Shown here in pieces: positions 48,608-60,759 of a stretch of 64,000 nt of DNA. The stretch is taken from assembly GCF_041260155.1 (NCBI RefSeq), contig NW_027248278.1, positions 17,310,244 through 17,374,243 on the forward strand, given 5' to 3'. Under the pieces are notes generated by a model. The model searched no databases. It saw nothing but the letters and a program-made list of their open reading frames with translations, and had not been told where the DNA came from. The stretch's first letter is position 1. Every line of letters begins with the position of its first letter. Made by a program: the position numbers and the translations under genes. This stretch comes from Ptychodera flava (taxonomy: Eukaryota; Hemichordata; Enteropneusta; Ptychoderidae).

Positions 48608-49465
48608 GTAATTTGTAATTAGTGATATAATTCTCGAATCCCTACACCCAGTTTGATAATACCTGCTACAAATATCCTTCTGATAGATGTCTAATTGTAC
48701 AGAGGAGCATTGAGCAGTGTCAAGTTATTAAACGACCGTACTCATTTGTATATTTAATAACGTTTCGTATTTAGTGATATAGCTCTGCAATAACTGCACT
48801 AAATTTGATAAAATCTGCTGCAGACACTAAGCAAACAGATATATACCTGTGGTGTAAAGCATCGAGTAGTATGGAATTGAATAATGATTCATTTGCATAT
48901 TAAATGAACGTTCTAATAAGTGATATCACTATGAAATTATTGCCACGGAATTGGGTGAAATGTGCTACAAATATTGATTTGATAAATATCTAATTTTTAT
49001 TTTTTTTATTTTATTTGGCTTTATTTAATGAGGGTAGCCTGGTAAACTCTAGAGAGAGTTCATCTCCCCCAGAGCCCTCGACATTACAACAAATATATAC
49101 AAAACCACAAAAACAATTTTCAAAAGTGAAAACACAAAAAACCACATATAACAACTGCCACATTTAACAGGAAAGACAAGAAAAAATTAAAATTTTGCCC
49201 AATATTGTTTTAAATAATTGCTTTTAAAAGAGACAAGTGTCTCAGAAGATTTCACTTCTGTTTTCAACTTATTCCATTCCATAGTTCCCTGTACTGACCA
49301 TTGTCGGATGCAACACTGAGCAGTTTCAAGTTAATTAAGGGTTCATTAGCATATTTAATTAAGTTTTGTTATCAGCGATTTAACTCCGAAATACTGTGCA
49401 AAAGTTAATGAAACATGCTAATTGTATTTGACGGACCTGATTATTCTGTGAAGCAATTAGCAGAG
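48608..49465 (+). repeat. Cluster of about 145-bp core repeats, second locus
   Basis: Units carry the same ordered words as the array at 57.0-58.3 kb: GTAATTAGTGATATAA, then a roughly CTGCACCAAATTTGATAA word, then CTGCTACAAATATTGAT, TCTAATTGTAC, GAGCAGTGTCAAGTTA and TCATTTGCATATTTAATGAA. They are more diverged, and one unit is split by an insertion at 48,996-49,308. Confidence 0.75.
48996..49308 (-). mobile_element. Short retroposon-like insertion with A-rich end
   Basis: About 310 bases interrupt a core repeat exactly between its TCTAATT and GAGCAGT words. On the minus strand the insert ends AAAGCCAAATAAAATAAAAA, which looks like the A-rich 3' end of a LINE or SINE remnant. No RT or tRNA-like promoter was recognised. 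Confidence 0.45.
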
Positions 49466-49475
49466 CCATATGTGT

Positions 49476-49930
49476 TCATGTCGGGCTCTTTGCATATATT
49501 AAACCATACTGAAAACACGTTAGCATGTTCTGTTCATATCTGGTTCCCTTTGCATAGCCATCCACTAATATATTAATGTATAATCCATACTGCCGGTAAA
49601 AAATTGCATGATGGAAGTGGCTTTCGTCAACCTCTGTAACTGTAAGAATGCCACGCCATGTTTGTAGGCTAGTATTATCTATTCGTAATGATGCCATTTT
49701 GGCCCACGACGCTGTACAAGTAAATTCTGGTTGTTGATATTCTTGTGAGTAATTTGATCGTGTTTCTGTCCTTTCGATGTGAAAAAACACAGATATAAAC
49801 TGACAATGTTCACTTGCTTCATTATATATTGCAGTTGTCTGCAAATTGAAACGTTTGCCACAACTTGCAACTTCATTGACAATTGTATAATCAACATCAT
49901 GAACAATATTCCATACATTAAATTCAAAAA
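49476..49930 (-). CDS. Exon-like frame, unrecognised extracellular-type sequence
   Basis: A minus-strand frame of about 150 codons runs from about 49,925 to a stop at 49,476. It contains FNVWNIVHDVDYTIVNEVAS, then FTCTASWAKMASLRIDNTS, then RGILTVTEVDESHFHHAIFY. Alternating hydrophobic strands with Cys (ASCGKRF, SEHCQF, FTCTASW) suggest a beta-sandwich such as an Ig-like domain, but I cannot assign it. The frame has no ATG start and an in-frame stop separates it from the nearest upstream acceptor (TTATTTCAG at about 49,970), so it may be a relic exon. Confidence 0.35.
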
Positions 49931-52927
49931 GTCATTTAGTATGCAAAATTATAATTAGCTGAAATAAGAAACAAACTAAAGCTATTCTGACTGCTTTCAT
50001 TGTATCACCATTTTATATTGCAAGAGTATTTACCTTAGCTCAAGGCCTTTCAGCTTTATATGCTTTTAAAGCTAATTTCATGATTATATAAATTATAAAT
50101 TATCTGACATAAAAGAAATGTAAAATATCTGCCACTTATACGATATAATGGTCTCATTAACATTAATAGTAAGCATCATAGACTTCTGTTGTGTTCTTCA
50201 AGTATTACACATTAAGTGAGACTACCCACAATTCCCCTTGATTTGTGCGCTCAGACATTATTTGCTAAAAGCTTCTTTAATTTTATCAGTTTCTTAACAA
50301 TTTGAAACTTACAATTTAATTATAGGATTATTGACTAAAACAATGTTCCAAAATTATTGATCGTGTTTAAAATTCAGGAGTAAATTGAATAAGAATTCGA
50401 CGTTTGAAGGTGCTAAAAACGGTACACTTGTCTAGTTAAAGTTATCAGCAACTTAGATGGTCTCATTATACCACCTGTCAGACATGCAAAATTTCCTTTG
50501 CTACGAACATTAAAAAAAATCAATACCCTTTCTTTTCCCAACACAGATGCAACTTATTGAGTTTGTCTCCTTGAAAATATTGTATATGGCTGTAAGAATC
50601 TATGTTGACAAAAACACAAAATTGCTATCTCCTCTGCTGGAAAGGGGTTGATCTTCTCATTATTCACAGTGCGAGATTAGAGAATTATGATTACCAAAAC
50701 TATTGTCGTGGAATTTCGAAATATAGACCGAGCTGTTCTCTGTACAGAAGAAATTTGCGTCTGTTCAATGAGTGACCTCCGTGTGTACGGAACATGGAGA
50801 ATTGTGGGTAGCCTTACTTACTGTGTATTTATGTCCCTCATTTGGCAAATTATTTCAATATGTAACTTAGTAACAGGCTAATGTAAAATGCCAAGTGATG
50901 TTTTGTAATATCTAATCATAGTATCTTCATTAAGTATATCATATTTTGTCAATTTTGATTAAGTCTACTAAGATATTAATCCGGAATTATGAGAATTCAT
51001 CAGGTATACGACCGACTTAACACAAAGTTCATAAATACTATATCATAGTGTCTCAAATGTACATAGCGAGTTTCGAGCACGTCAATGAAGATAATACGAA
51101 TCGTTCATGAAATTTGTAAATTACTATTAGCAGAAATTAGTAATAGTTGTAGTAAAGATGCTCAATGACTTTCAACATTTTATACAATATTATCTTCAAT
51201 GAACAAGCCCTGTTTCGTGACCTAATCTGGTGAAAGCAGATATATATTGCTAAGTAGAGAAAAATCATTGAATATGCAAATTAGTTATAACTAATTTTAG
51301 TTATTCTCTTAAGTAAAATCCTCTATGATTTTCAAAACCTGCTACATCACAGTATATTCTATGTACATAGCAATTTTTATCAACTCCAATTAAATTAACA
51401 CAGATATAATCCCTCATTAGGAAAATTCGTTAAATTTGCAAATTAGTAATTAGCTGAAGAAAAATCCAAGGAGTTGCAAATAAAGAACACAATTATTATG
51501 GCTGCAAGGACTGTACTTTGGTAGGCTTGAAGTGATAATTTCTGTCATCAAAAATTTTGCGAGCGGTCCGAAGCTTAACAATACTCGACATATTCAATTA
51601 GTCATTAAAGGAATACTTGTACGAGTGCACTTGCTTTTGAACTGTAACATGCTTTGTCATACATGTCGCGCATGTGTCACGGTCCTCGCTGTCAACCTCG
51701 ACCCGACACTCAAATGCAATTCACTAATGATAACATTTATTACTGAAAAATGGAACACAGAGACATTGTCAGTTCCATGTATGCTACCTGTCAGGCTACA
51801 GAGATGAACTGAACAAAATTACACGAGTGCAAAATTTACAGAAATTCATGTACACCAAAATACAGCAATAAATTTTACATATACTTAAATACAGCAGTAA
51901 CAATGCACAAAAATACACAGTGAATACTCCAAACTACCGTACAATTAATGTAGTCAAAGAAAAGAAACTAACCTGAAAAATGGAACACAGAGACAGGCTA
52001 TAGAGGTGAACTGAACCAAATTATGCGTGGGGTGCTTTTATATTGGCAACCCACGTGGTAATGCCAGGTTAGCTTTATAAGTTGGTTGAATTAAAACATC
52101 AAGGTGATTGCAAATGAAAGACAGCAACAATAAAAGGTACGTTTCTATCGGTTGAATAATACGTCCAGGTGATTTCATATGAGCGAGAGCAACAATAGGA
52201 GGTAAGTTCTACTGGTTGGATAAGAGTGTGTACGAACAAAATTCATGAATAATGGATATACAAAATAAGGTGTAATGAATAAAGTATAGAACTGCTAGTA
52301 TATGTAGAAAACTAAAAATACTTGCACAGCACACAATAACGAGAAACACAATCAACAGGAAACACACCAAAATCCCATTAGGCCGTTACACATGTATCGC
52401 TGAAAATAAACCCTTGATATTGACAACACACAGACATTGTACTAATGTTTTTCAGCAGTCGTGTTGCAATCATGATATCAAGTGCAACATTGGGAACTAT
52501 TCCAAATCTAAGGTACATACATTGCAGGCTGTATACAGAGCACACTCACTCTATCACAGGTTTCATGGATCAGTAGGGGTTAGTAACTAAAAACAAAGTT
52601 ACGAAACAAAAGGTTGAGTCAAGAAGTTCCTCATTCAAATGCAAATGATTAGATATTGTTATGTAAATTAACATTTCGAACTTATTGGTAAACAAAACTT
52701 AAATAAAAAACAACTAAGATTAAACTAAGGACTAAAGTGCCCATAGAAGTTCAACAGCGGTACAAAGGCCTTAAGTAACATAACAGGTTCAAAAAGACTT
52801 TTATTGCAGACACAAAGTAATTGTAGGAAAGCAAAAGTGATGTTGTCTTGTTTACTAGAAATTACTATTTCAAAACACAGTCAAAAAAATTAATAATTAA
52901 ACAATTTACTAAAAACTTAAGGAATCA
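49931..52927. other. Intergenic, with small duplicated pieces
   Basis: CTGAAAAATGGAACACAGAG occurs at about 51,745 and again at about 51,973. A roughly 70-base unit (GTTGGTTGAAT ... CAACAATA-AAGGTA) is repeated at about 52,081 and 52,150. No gene is supported. Confidence 0.5.
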
Positions 52928-53855
52928 TCAGCCGGGGCCAAATAATAAACATGGTAACATCATTACAGATACCGTGTTCACATTTACATTCTTCTGAGCA
53001 ATTAATGCCATAGAAATTATTTTGGCATTTTTTATCGCACATGTCTCCTTCCACACCAGGTGTTCACAGACAGTCTCCTTTTTCAACTGTACACGTTTTA
53101 CAGTTGGAACAATGTAAACATTTGTCATCACAATAGAGGCGACCATTCAGAATTTTTATATCCACAACATGTCGTGCAATTCGGACCCTGCCAACCCCTC
53201 TCACATCTACAATCGATGTCCCCGTTTAAGCAGGTTGCCCCATTGTAACAATCGCACTTCTTATCACAATGTTCACCATAATAACCAGGTTTACAACTAG
53301 ATTTTCCGTTAACTGAATCACATTCCATTGTACCATCATCAGGGCATTTACAAGGTTCACACAGATTACCATAAATTTCGTGGACAAACACATTCTTCTG
53401 TATTATCTTGACATATTTTGTTTGGAGGACACGAGCTCCTAGACTCACAAAGAGACCCATGAAAACCCTTGGTAGAAATACATGTCCCACTATCTGTGCA
53501 CGTTCCTCCATTTAAGCAATTGCAGGAATAATGACATGTACTTCCAAAATAATTTTTGTACAACCATTTTCACACTCACACCGACTGCGACACTGTTTAC
53601 CGTAGAATCCTTCAGGGCATTCTGTTTATAGAATGAAGAAACATGATGACAGAAAATAAGGCAATGCAAAAGTCGATTACGATGTGTAATATATGTTCAA
53701 AAAATCTCATGTGGACAGAACATAATGGGTCCTGTTTTCCTTGTGACATTCTCTGACTGACTTTACGTAAATTATCGCTTATCAATATCAAGCCCAAGCA
53801 CATAGTTTGTTGTGAAGGGCCTGATGAAGGGATGATGAAAATATAAAAACGGCAT

Positions 53856-53918
<63 letters not shown>

Positions 53919-54433
53919 TATATATATGTGTGTGTAAAATAGTTACATGAAATTATTAGTCAAAAATCTCACCAAACTTTACAATTTCTCGTCATATCTT
54001 CAGCATTATTCTTATAATAGCCGTCACAACATTTAAATATCCTGAAATCGGTAAATACACATACCTACACATAATCATAATAACTACGTCGTTATAATGT
54101 CTTAGATATTTAACTGTTTCAAAGTAATGATCACTCGTACCCTGCACACATTTACTAATATTTAATATTACGTTAATTTAAAAAACTGTTAAAAGTTCGG
54201 AAGATATTAAGCCTTGAACACATTCTACAGTTAACATACTCTGTAGACATAGGACAGACGAACCGTAGGCAGGCATTTGGATCTGCCTTCCTTGTCTGAC
54301 CTGGTAGGATAATATAAATTTTTACTATAACCCAAACTATAAGTGCGTTGCCCGTAACATATGGAGATGTGGTATATAATATAACTTGAAAGGAGCACCA
54401 AAATATAAAATGTTCAATGAGCGACTTCTTCAT
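52928..54433 (-). pseudogene. Second EGF receptor copy, decayed
   Basis: The order and splice pattern repeat those of the intact gene: exon 1 at 54,240-54,433 (DPNACLRF motif, phase 2 donor GTATGT), exon 2 at 53,973-54,041 (IFKCCDGYY, donor GTGAGA), and exon 3 from 53,621 (ECPEGFYGKQC) with about five EGF repeats to about 52,930. Exon 2 ends one base out of phase with exon 3. Within exon 3 the EGF pattern jumps frame at about 53,565, 53,370 and 53,140. Exons 4 and 5 were not found. This is a host-gene duplicate that has lost function, unless the frame jumps are sequencing errors. Some repeats remain well matched (CDKKCDCYNGATCL), so the loss is not very old. Confidence 0.75.
53853..53936. repeat. 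(AT)n and (TG)n microsatellite in pseudogene intron 2
   Basis: A long AT run followed by a short TGTGTGTG stretch, between exons 2 and 3 of the decayed EGF receptor copy. Confidence 0.95.
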
Positions 54434-55404
54434 TCTTGCTAGCAAATTTCAATGATGTGATTAGTTCCAGCGATTTGAATTTCTGTAATAAATGCATTAA
54501 TCGCATTTACTTTGCGTCTGAATCTTTTTGTATTACAATTGACATTTTCTGAGGCAGTATCAGCGCAACTGAAGCAATTAACGTAATCCATTACTTTTTG
54601 TCCTTTATCGCTAGATGTTTTAATATTACTCGAGTTTGGCATACCATAGATTCTCATTTAAAGGTCATAATAAAGTCATTTTAATGAGTCAATGTTTGTT
54701 ATTAAAAATGGAATGATAAGACTTTCATGCTTTTTGGTAAGCACAGTGCCCTAATAAAATAGTGGATATTACTATCGATTCTTCTGAAATAGTATATTTG
54801 TTAACATAATCTAACCTGTCAAGTTTGAGACAAATAAATACAAAGCGAAACAAATGCAGATACAAAGTAGATGATAATCATGCTCAGAACAAAGGCTTAT
54901 ACCTGTATGTTTTTTTTACATATCTGATCATAGCCTGATAAGCGAGCTTTCGATACCGTGAAATTATAACTATTTGTTTTTATCGGTCTGTTTGTTGTTT
55001 CAAAAAGAGGCCTGTGATGACTGTATTTGATTGAAGAAATTATTGAGCAGGATGAATCCCTGTTTTGTGTATTTTTCAATTCCAATGTCATTGTTGATGT
55101 TGGTATTCTTTCAGATTTAGAACAAGAGACCTGTAAAAATTGTTTAGAGTAAAAACGAGGAACGATCGAAAAGTCCAATACTTGATGAATGATGAACAAT
55201 AAATATCGAAATTTAGCATTTATTTCACAGCTATTCTCCTTATATTTTTTCTCAAGTTACGTATGTTCATTACTAAGTAACCTTGGATTTATAAAGACTC
55301 ATTAAAGGTCTTTTAAAAAACATAATATGATAGAAAATACTACACTAAGCGGATAGTTAGCGATGGGTAGAACCTCAGCATTGCATATTACAGATTATTA
55401 TTGC
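54434..55404. other. Upstream region of the pseudogene, nothing recognised
   Basis: Short minus-strand frames at 54,439-54,657 and 54,897-55,199 have no domain. No promoter element was identified. Confidence 0.5.
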
Positions 55405-55640
55405 ATATTATGCCATACCAGCATATTGAAGGCGCAAATGCAGTGATCTTATTCGTCGAGACACGAAAAGAACCTTGGTATATTCGCAATATACCACGGC
55501 TGGCACACGCGAGCTCTCGGCAAGAGCCAGAATCGTTGTTTTGACGTTCCATGCCAGAATTTCAATAGTCAGTTACGATAAAATAGCAATAAATCACACC
55601 CAGCGAAGGTATACCACACGATTTTGACCAGTTAACTGTA
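55405..55640 (+). repeat. Dispersed repeat copy, related to 38,700-38,930
   Basis: The copy lies next to the 156-bp array. The two copies share the order of blocks on the same strand, which argues for interspersed insertion rather than local duplication. Confidence 0.55.
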
Positions 55641-55653
55641 GAGTATAATCCTT

Positions 55654-56170
55654 AAAAATCTTCTTCTCCAGAATCAACACAGCAATTCGACTGAAATTTT
55701 ACATGTAACATCTTAAGTGTGATCTCTTGCAAGTTTGCGAAAGGCGTTTTGATCGGTCACGTGGTTTGGCCGCCATATTGGATTCTGAGAAAATCGTGAT
55801 TTAATCTTTAAAAATCTTCTTCTCCAGAACCAACACACCGATTCGACTGAAATTTTACATGTAACATCTTAAGTGTGATCTCTTTCAAGTTTGCGAAAGG
55901 CGTTTTGATCGGTCACGTGGTTTGGCCGCCATATTGGATTTTGAGAAAATCGTGATTTAATCTTTAAAAATCTTCTTCTCCAGAACCAACACAATGATTT
56001 GACTGAAACTTTACATGTAACTTGTTTAGTCTGCTCTCTTTCAAGTTTGCGAAAGGCGTTTTGATCGGTCAAGTGCTTTGGCCGCCATATTGGATTTTGC
56101 GAAAATCGTGATTTAATCTTTAAAAATCTTCTTCTCCAGAACCAACACACCGATTCGACTATAATTTCAT
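55654..56170 (+). repeat. 156-bp tandem array, about 3.3 units
   Basis: Units begin AAAAATCTTCTTCTCCAGAA at 55,654, 55,810, 55,966 and 56,122, a constant 156-base spacing. They include GTTTGCGAAAGGCGTTTTGATCGGTCA and GGCCGCCATATTGGATT. Because 156 is a multiple of three, a minus-strand frame stays open across units and repeats its peptide; I regard that frame as an artefact. Confidence 0.92.
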
Positions 56171-56681
56171 TCATCTTTGACCCAATTCAGCATATTTTAG
56201 ACCTTGCAACATGCAAACACCAGGACTTGTCTGCATATCTACAGCTGATCAACTGGGCACCGCCAAGGATGCTTGCAGCTTTAATTAAAATATGGGTTCA
56301 TATCAGTACCGCCTAAACAATAGGAGAATGACAATATAGGCATAGCATGTATGATAATGATGTTTTCTCCATTGTTACGGAAAAGTGTCCGGCATTCACA
56401 GGCGAAAACCATTCCGGCCAATGGGACAAAACACTGGAACAAAAACTGACAGACGTCGCCTGATTGTAAGTGCTATAGCGTTCCAGGGGTCAATGATTCG
56501 CTCCTCCCGTACCCCGGCGCAAACCTCAATCCCAGCTTTCTATGTAGCCGGCGGCTACTAACTGTTTTCATTTTTTATCTAATTCAGGCCTAATATATCC
56601 ATGTAAGATATATACGTGGTCCCATTTTTAGCTCACGTGTGTAAACACGTAGGCTAATGTCATAGCGATGTCTGTCTGTCT

Positions 56682-56684
56682 GTC

Positions 56685-56722
<38 letters not shown>

Positions 56723-56762
56723 TGTGTGTCAGTGTGTGTCTGTGTGTCTGTCTGTCTGTCTG
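56682..56762. repeat. (GTCT)n / (GT)n compound microsatellite
   Basis: TGTCTGTCTGTC, then a long TG run, then further TGTCTGTC units, within the left part of the pearl-like element. Confidence 0.95.
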
Positions 56763-57039
56763 TTTACACGATAACTCAGAAACGCCTAAACGGATTCAAA
56801 CAAGATTTGGTACACAGGTACCATTTGCTACTTGCAAGAACTGATTAGATTTTGGTTAGTGTGGCTTGCATATTAATGAAGTTATGCAATATCGTTTTTT
56901 TCCGTACAATGGTTTCCCTATGGAGACGGTAATGACAGTGTAGACATATATCAAGAAATACTGCACAATATTTCATGAAACTTTTCACAGATGACAATCT
57001 AAGAACATTATGATGATACTGTGAGTGTCATGTCAATTA

Positions 57040-58330
57040 TCTTCTCATTTGCATATTTAATGAACTTTTGTTATTAGTGAGATAACTCTGAAATTCCTGC
57101 ACCAACTTGATGATACTTGCAACAAATATTGATCTGATATATATCTAATTATGCTTAGAAGCATTAGGCAGTGTAAAGTTAACAAATAGCTCATTTGCAT
57201 ATTTTATGAAGGTTTGTAATTAGTCATATAACTCCTATATAACTTCACCAAATGTGATGAAATCTGCTGCAGATACTGATCCGACTGATATCTAACTGTA
57301 GTGTCAAGCATTTGTAGTGTGAAATTAATTAAGGGTTCATTTGCATATTTAATGAACTTTGTAATTAGGTATATAACTCTGAAATTAAGGCACCCAAGTC
57401 AGTGAAATTGGGTACAGATATTGTTTTGATAAATATCTAATTGTACTGAGAAGAATTTGGCAGTGTCAAGTTAACAAATAGGTCATTTGCATATTTTATG
57501 AAGTTTTGTAATTAGTGCTATAACTCCGAAATAACTGCACCAAATGTGATGAAATCTGCTGCAGATACTGATCCGACAGATATCTAATTGTGGTGTAGAG
57601 TATTTAGTTGTGTGAAGTTAATTAAGGGTTCATTTGCATATTTAATGAACTTTGTAATTAGTGATATTACTCCAAAATTACAGCGTAAAATTTGATGAAA
57701 CTTGCTACAGATGTCGATCTGATAAATATCCAATGGTACTGAGAAGCATTTAGCAGTGTCAAGTTAATAATTAGCTCATTTGCATATTTCACGAAGTCTT
57801 ATAATTAGTCGTATAACTCCGAAATAGCTGCATCAAATGTGATGAAAACTGCTGAATTTCACGAAGTCTTATAATTAGTCGTATAACTCCGAAATAGCTG
57901 CATCAAATGTGATGAAAACTGCTGCACATACTGATACGACGGATATCTAACTGTGTTGTAAAGCATTTAGTAGTGTAAAGTTAATTAAGGGTTCATTTGC
58001 ATATTCAATAAACTTTGTAATTAGGTATATAACTCTAAAATTTCGGCACCAAAATTTTGTGAAATGTGCTGCAGATATTGATTTGATAAATATATAATTG
58101 TGATATGAATCATTGAACAGTGTCAAGTTAATTTCGTGTTTATTTGCATATTTAATGAACTTTGTTATTAGTGACATTACTATAAAATTACAGCATTAAA
58201 TTAAATAAAATGTGCTACAAATGTTGATCTGATGGATAGCTAATTGTCCGATAAAGCATTGAGCAATGTCAAGTTGATTAATAGCTCATTTGCATATTAA
58301 ATAAAGTTTTGTAATTAGTTATTAAATTCT
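57040..58330 (+). repeat. Core repeat array, about 145-bp units
   Basis: The word CATTTGCATATTT recurs at about 57,050, 57,195, 57,340, 57,486, 57,631, 57,778, 57,996, 58,141 and 58,287. Odd and even units differ consistently (AATCTGCTGCAGATACTGAT versus TTGGGTACAGATATTG), so the higher-order period is about 290 bp. Confidence 0.88.
57786..57925 (+). repeat. Perfect 70-bp tandem duplication inside a core unit
   Basis: The stretch starting ATTTCACGAAGTCTTATAAT at 57,786 is repeated immediately at 57,856 without change. It is much younger than the surrounding array. Confidence 0.92.
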
Positions 58331-58480
58331 GAGAGTACTGTGCTAAATTGAAAAAAACCTGCTATTTATAGTAATAACATTACATATATCTCAATGTTCT
58401 GTGAAGCGTACTACTATTAATGAACTTCTTGTAAACACGTGACACCGTCCCTCGTGGGTGGAGGGACGGTGCACGTGAGC

Positions 58481-60759
58481 ATATTCAGTTCATATCTGGT
58501 GAAATATTGTAGTCTAATTTTTATATGCTGACTTATTCACTATATTAAATCAAAGACAAACAGAAAAAAACGCTCACATACCTGCTAGCCAGTGGAACTT
58601 CTGGAACACATGGAGGCTGCACTCAACTAAGGGCTATCATTGACGTCCAACTTCAAGTACGCCGCAATTGACAGTGGGTTAGGCCTTTGCAGTGTCCATC
58701 AGGCCCATACTGTGCCTTCATGTGAGGGAACTAAGTTCACAGCCCTACTTATAGCATATTCTCTTAATTTTGTGCCTTTTTTCGGCATAATTTTTTAACG
58801 TTTTTTTTTGTACTTGCAGGAAATTCTAATCGATTGAAATACGAATAAAATGAAACAGAGCTGCCAAAAATGCAAGTAGGGGAACCATTTCTTTATTTTT
58901 TTCATCCAATAAACCCGAGACAATTTTACTGACAGTAGTTCACTATTAAAAACCAGTCTTGTTGTGAGGGACTGTTTATACACTAAAGTTTCGGTTTTAT
59001 AAAACATAATTCAGATTTCTCCGTTCAAGTGACGAAGTTTCTCTTAACACTTTACGAAGGCAAGAACAAGACTCAATTATACGATGATCGTTCTCTCTAA
59101 TATGTCGCTATAGCAGCAGCTATAGCTCTCGTACGTTGCAAAGGAAAAACTCTTTTTCCGTTGCAAGACTGCAACCGATATTCGTCCGGGAAAAACAAAA
59201 AAAAAGACAGCACATATAAATGATGTTTTCAAATCTTGACTAAAGACTTGCTTCTTTTAGTAAGTACCAGGCCATAAATTTTTAACATAGATCATATCAA
59301 TTGCAATTGATTAAACCATATGCTTTGTTTAGAAAATTTAGGTGATTGTACTCCGCTCACATTTTACGTTGTACTGAAAATAGCGTTTGGGACCCGATAA
59401 ACAAAATAGTATACATAGTTGGAGTGTTCATGATAAGTGGAACAGCGTTTCTGACCAATGATTGACCATGCTTGGTTTTAGGCGAAAAATTTGAAATCCA
59501 TTGTTATCAGTGCGTACATATTGACACACACAATAAAGCTCTCGCAGAAATTTGTATGGGAAAAAGCCATCATCCGTATTAAGATTAACTGTGTGTGGCA
59601 AATCGATAGCACACCTTTATAAACTGATACCCTTGTGTGATACTTACGCTGATTTGATAACAAATACACTTCATCTTAAAGCGTAAACTGTAGCGAAACA
59701 AGACCAAACAGTAGACATTCAAGCTTCCCTACTTGAACAACAAATGTAAGTGGAACAACATACTACCAAATACAAACAATCAACCATTCAACACGTCTCA
59801 CCAATCAAGAATGAATTTTAATCGACTGATGAAGAAAACTCTGTTTTAGAAACGTAGCGCCAAAGAATCGCATTGTCACACTAGTCTCTCCGCTCCAGTG
59901 CGGAGTGACATCAAGACACGTAGATTACGGGTACGTCTCGCCATGGCTTAGCAACAATTTACATAAAACAGCCAAACATGATATACACTTATTATACACA
60001 ATTTCATACACAAAACGCAAACAAACCAAATATGAACAATGTGTGGAGTTGCTTTCCCTTTATTACCTAACCTCTGAAATTGTGAAAATCCACATGAGCA
60101 TGTTCCGGACGAAGAATGTGACAGTGATTATTTTCAATACATGTATAAAAATGCATATTATGAGACTTATGATCACTTGCCTATAATCTAGATATCATAT
60201 GGTACATGGATTTCTAAACCACTAAAACATGGTGGTAGACACAGACATCGCTGATCTAGGTTTAATCTTTAAGTAGTTATGATCATTTTAAGTATATGGC
60301 GGCCATCTTGGACGCCATCTTGAAAATGACACGTTTCCGGTGGTCAGAGTTTGGTAGACTTTTACTATGTTATTTAGTACATTTGACTCTATGAAAAACC
60401 GTTGAGAAACCTTTTGTAGCATTTTTTAGGGTAAGGTCTTTTTTTTTTCATAAATGCAACCGACTATATCATGCACACTGAGTGACTGTCGATCAAAAAT
60501 TTGTTACAAAGTCTCTCTCCCTTGCTAGACATTGACCTAGTTGCGTATATGTGACCCGTTGCGTCTGTTTGCAAAGTATGTGCTTTCAGTTCTAGCCCAT
60601 GCACAGCTTCCTGTTTCTTTCTTAAAGCAGTTTAGAAAATTGCTGGATGTGTCCTCTACTCAACAGTAAGATTAAAAGAGGGCAGATGTATTTTTCTTTT
60701 GCTTGTTTAAAGCGGTTTCCCACTTTCTCTTTTCAACCTCCAAGAACAGTCTTAGGTGA
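58481..60759. other. Intergenic, nothing recognised
   Basis: A short inverted repeat (GTTGCAAAGGAAAAA, CTC, TTTTTCCGTTGCAA) lies at about 59,134-59,165. Short frames have no domain. Confidence 0.5.

Larger units (their letters stand above)
56631..58480. mobile_element. Pearl/Helentron-like (HINE) non-autonomous element
   Basis: The segment opens GCTCACGTGTGTAAACACGT and closes with the inverted form (GTAAACACGTGA ... GCACGTGAGC). Near the left end are GTCT and GT microsatellites, then about nine core repeats of about 145 bp. A perfect 9-bp hairpin (CCGTCCCTC, loop GTGGGTG, GAGGGACGG) lies 11 bases before the right end. Inverted sub-termini, a GTCT-type microsatellite, tandem core repeats and a 3' hairpin are the parts of pearl/HINE elements mobilised by Helentrons. 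The exact termini and insertion site are not proven. Confidence 0.6.

Noticed and set aside
55869-56174. Minus-strand frame with a repeated peptide
   Set aside because: It is produced by the 156-bp tandem repeat whose period is divisible by three; no start context or domain.
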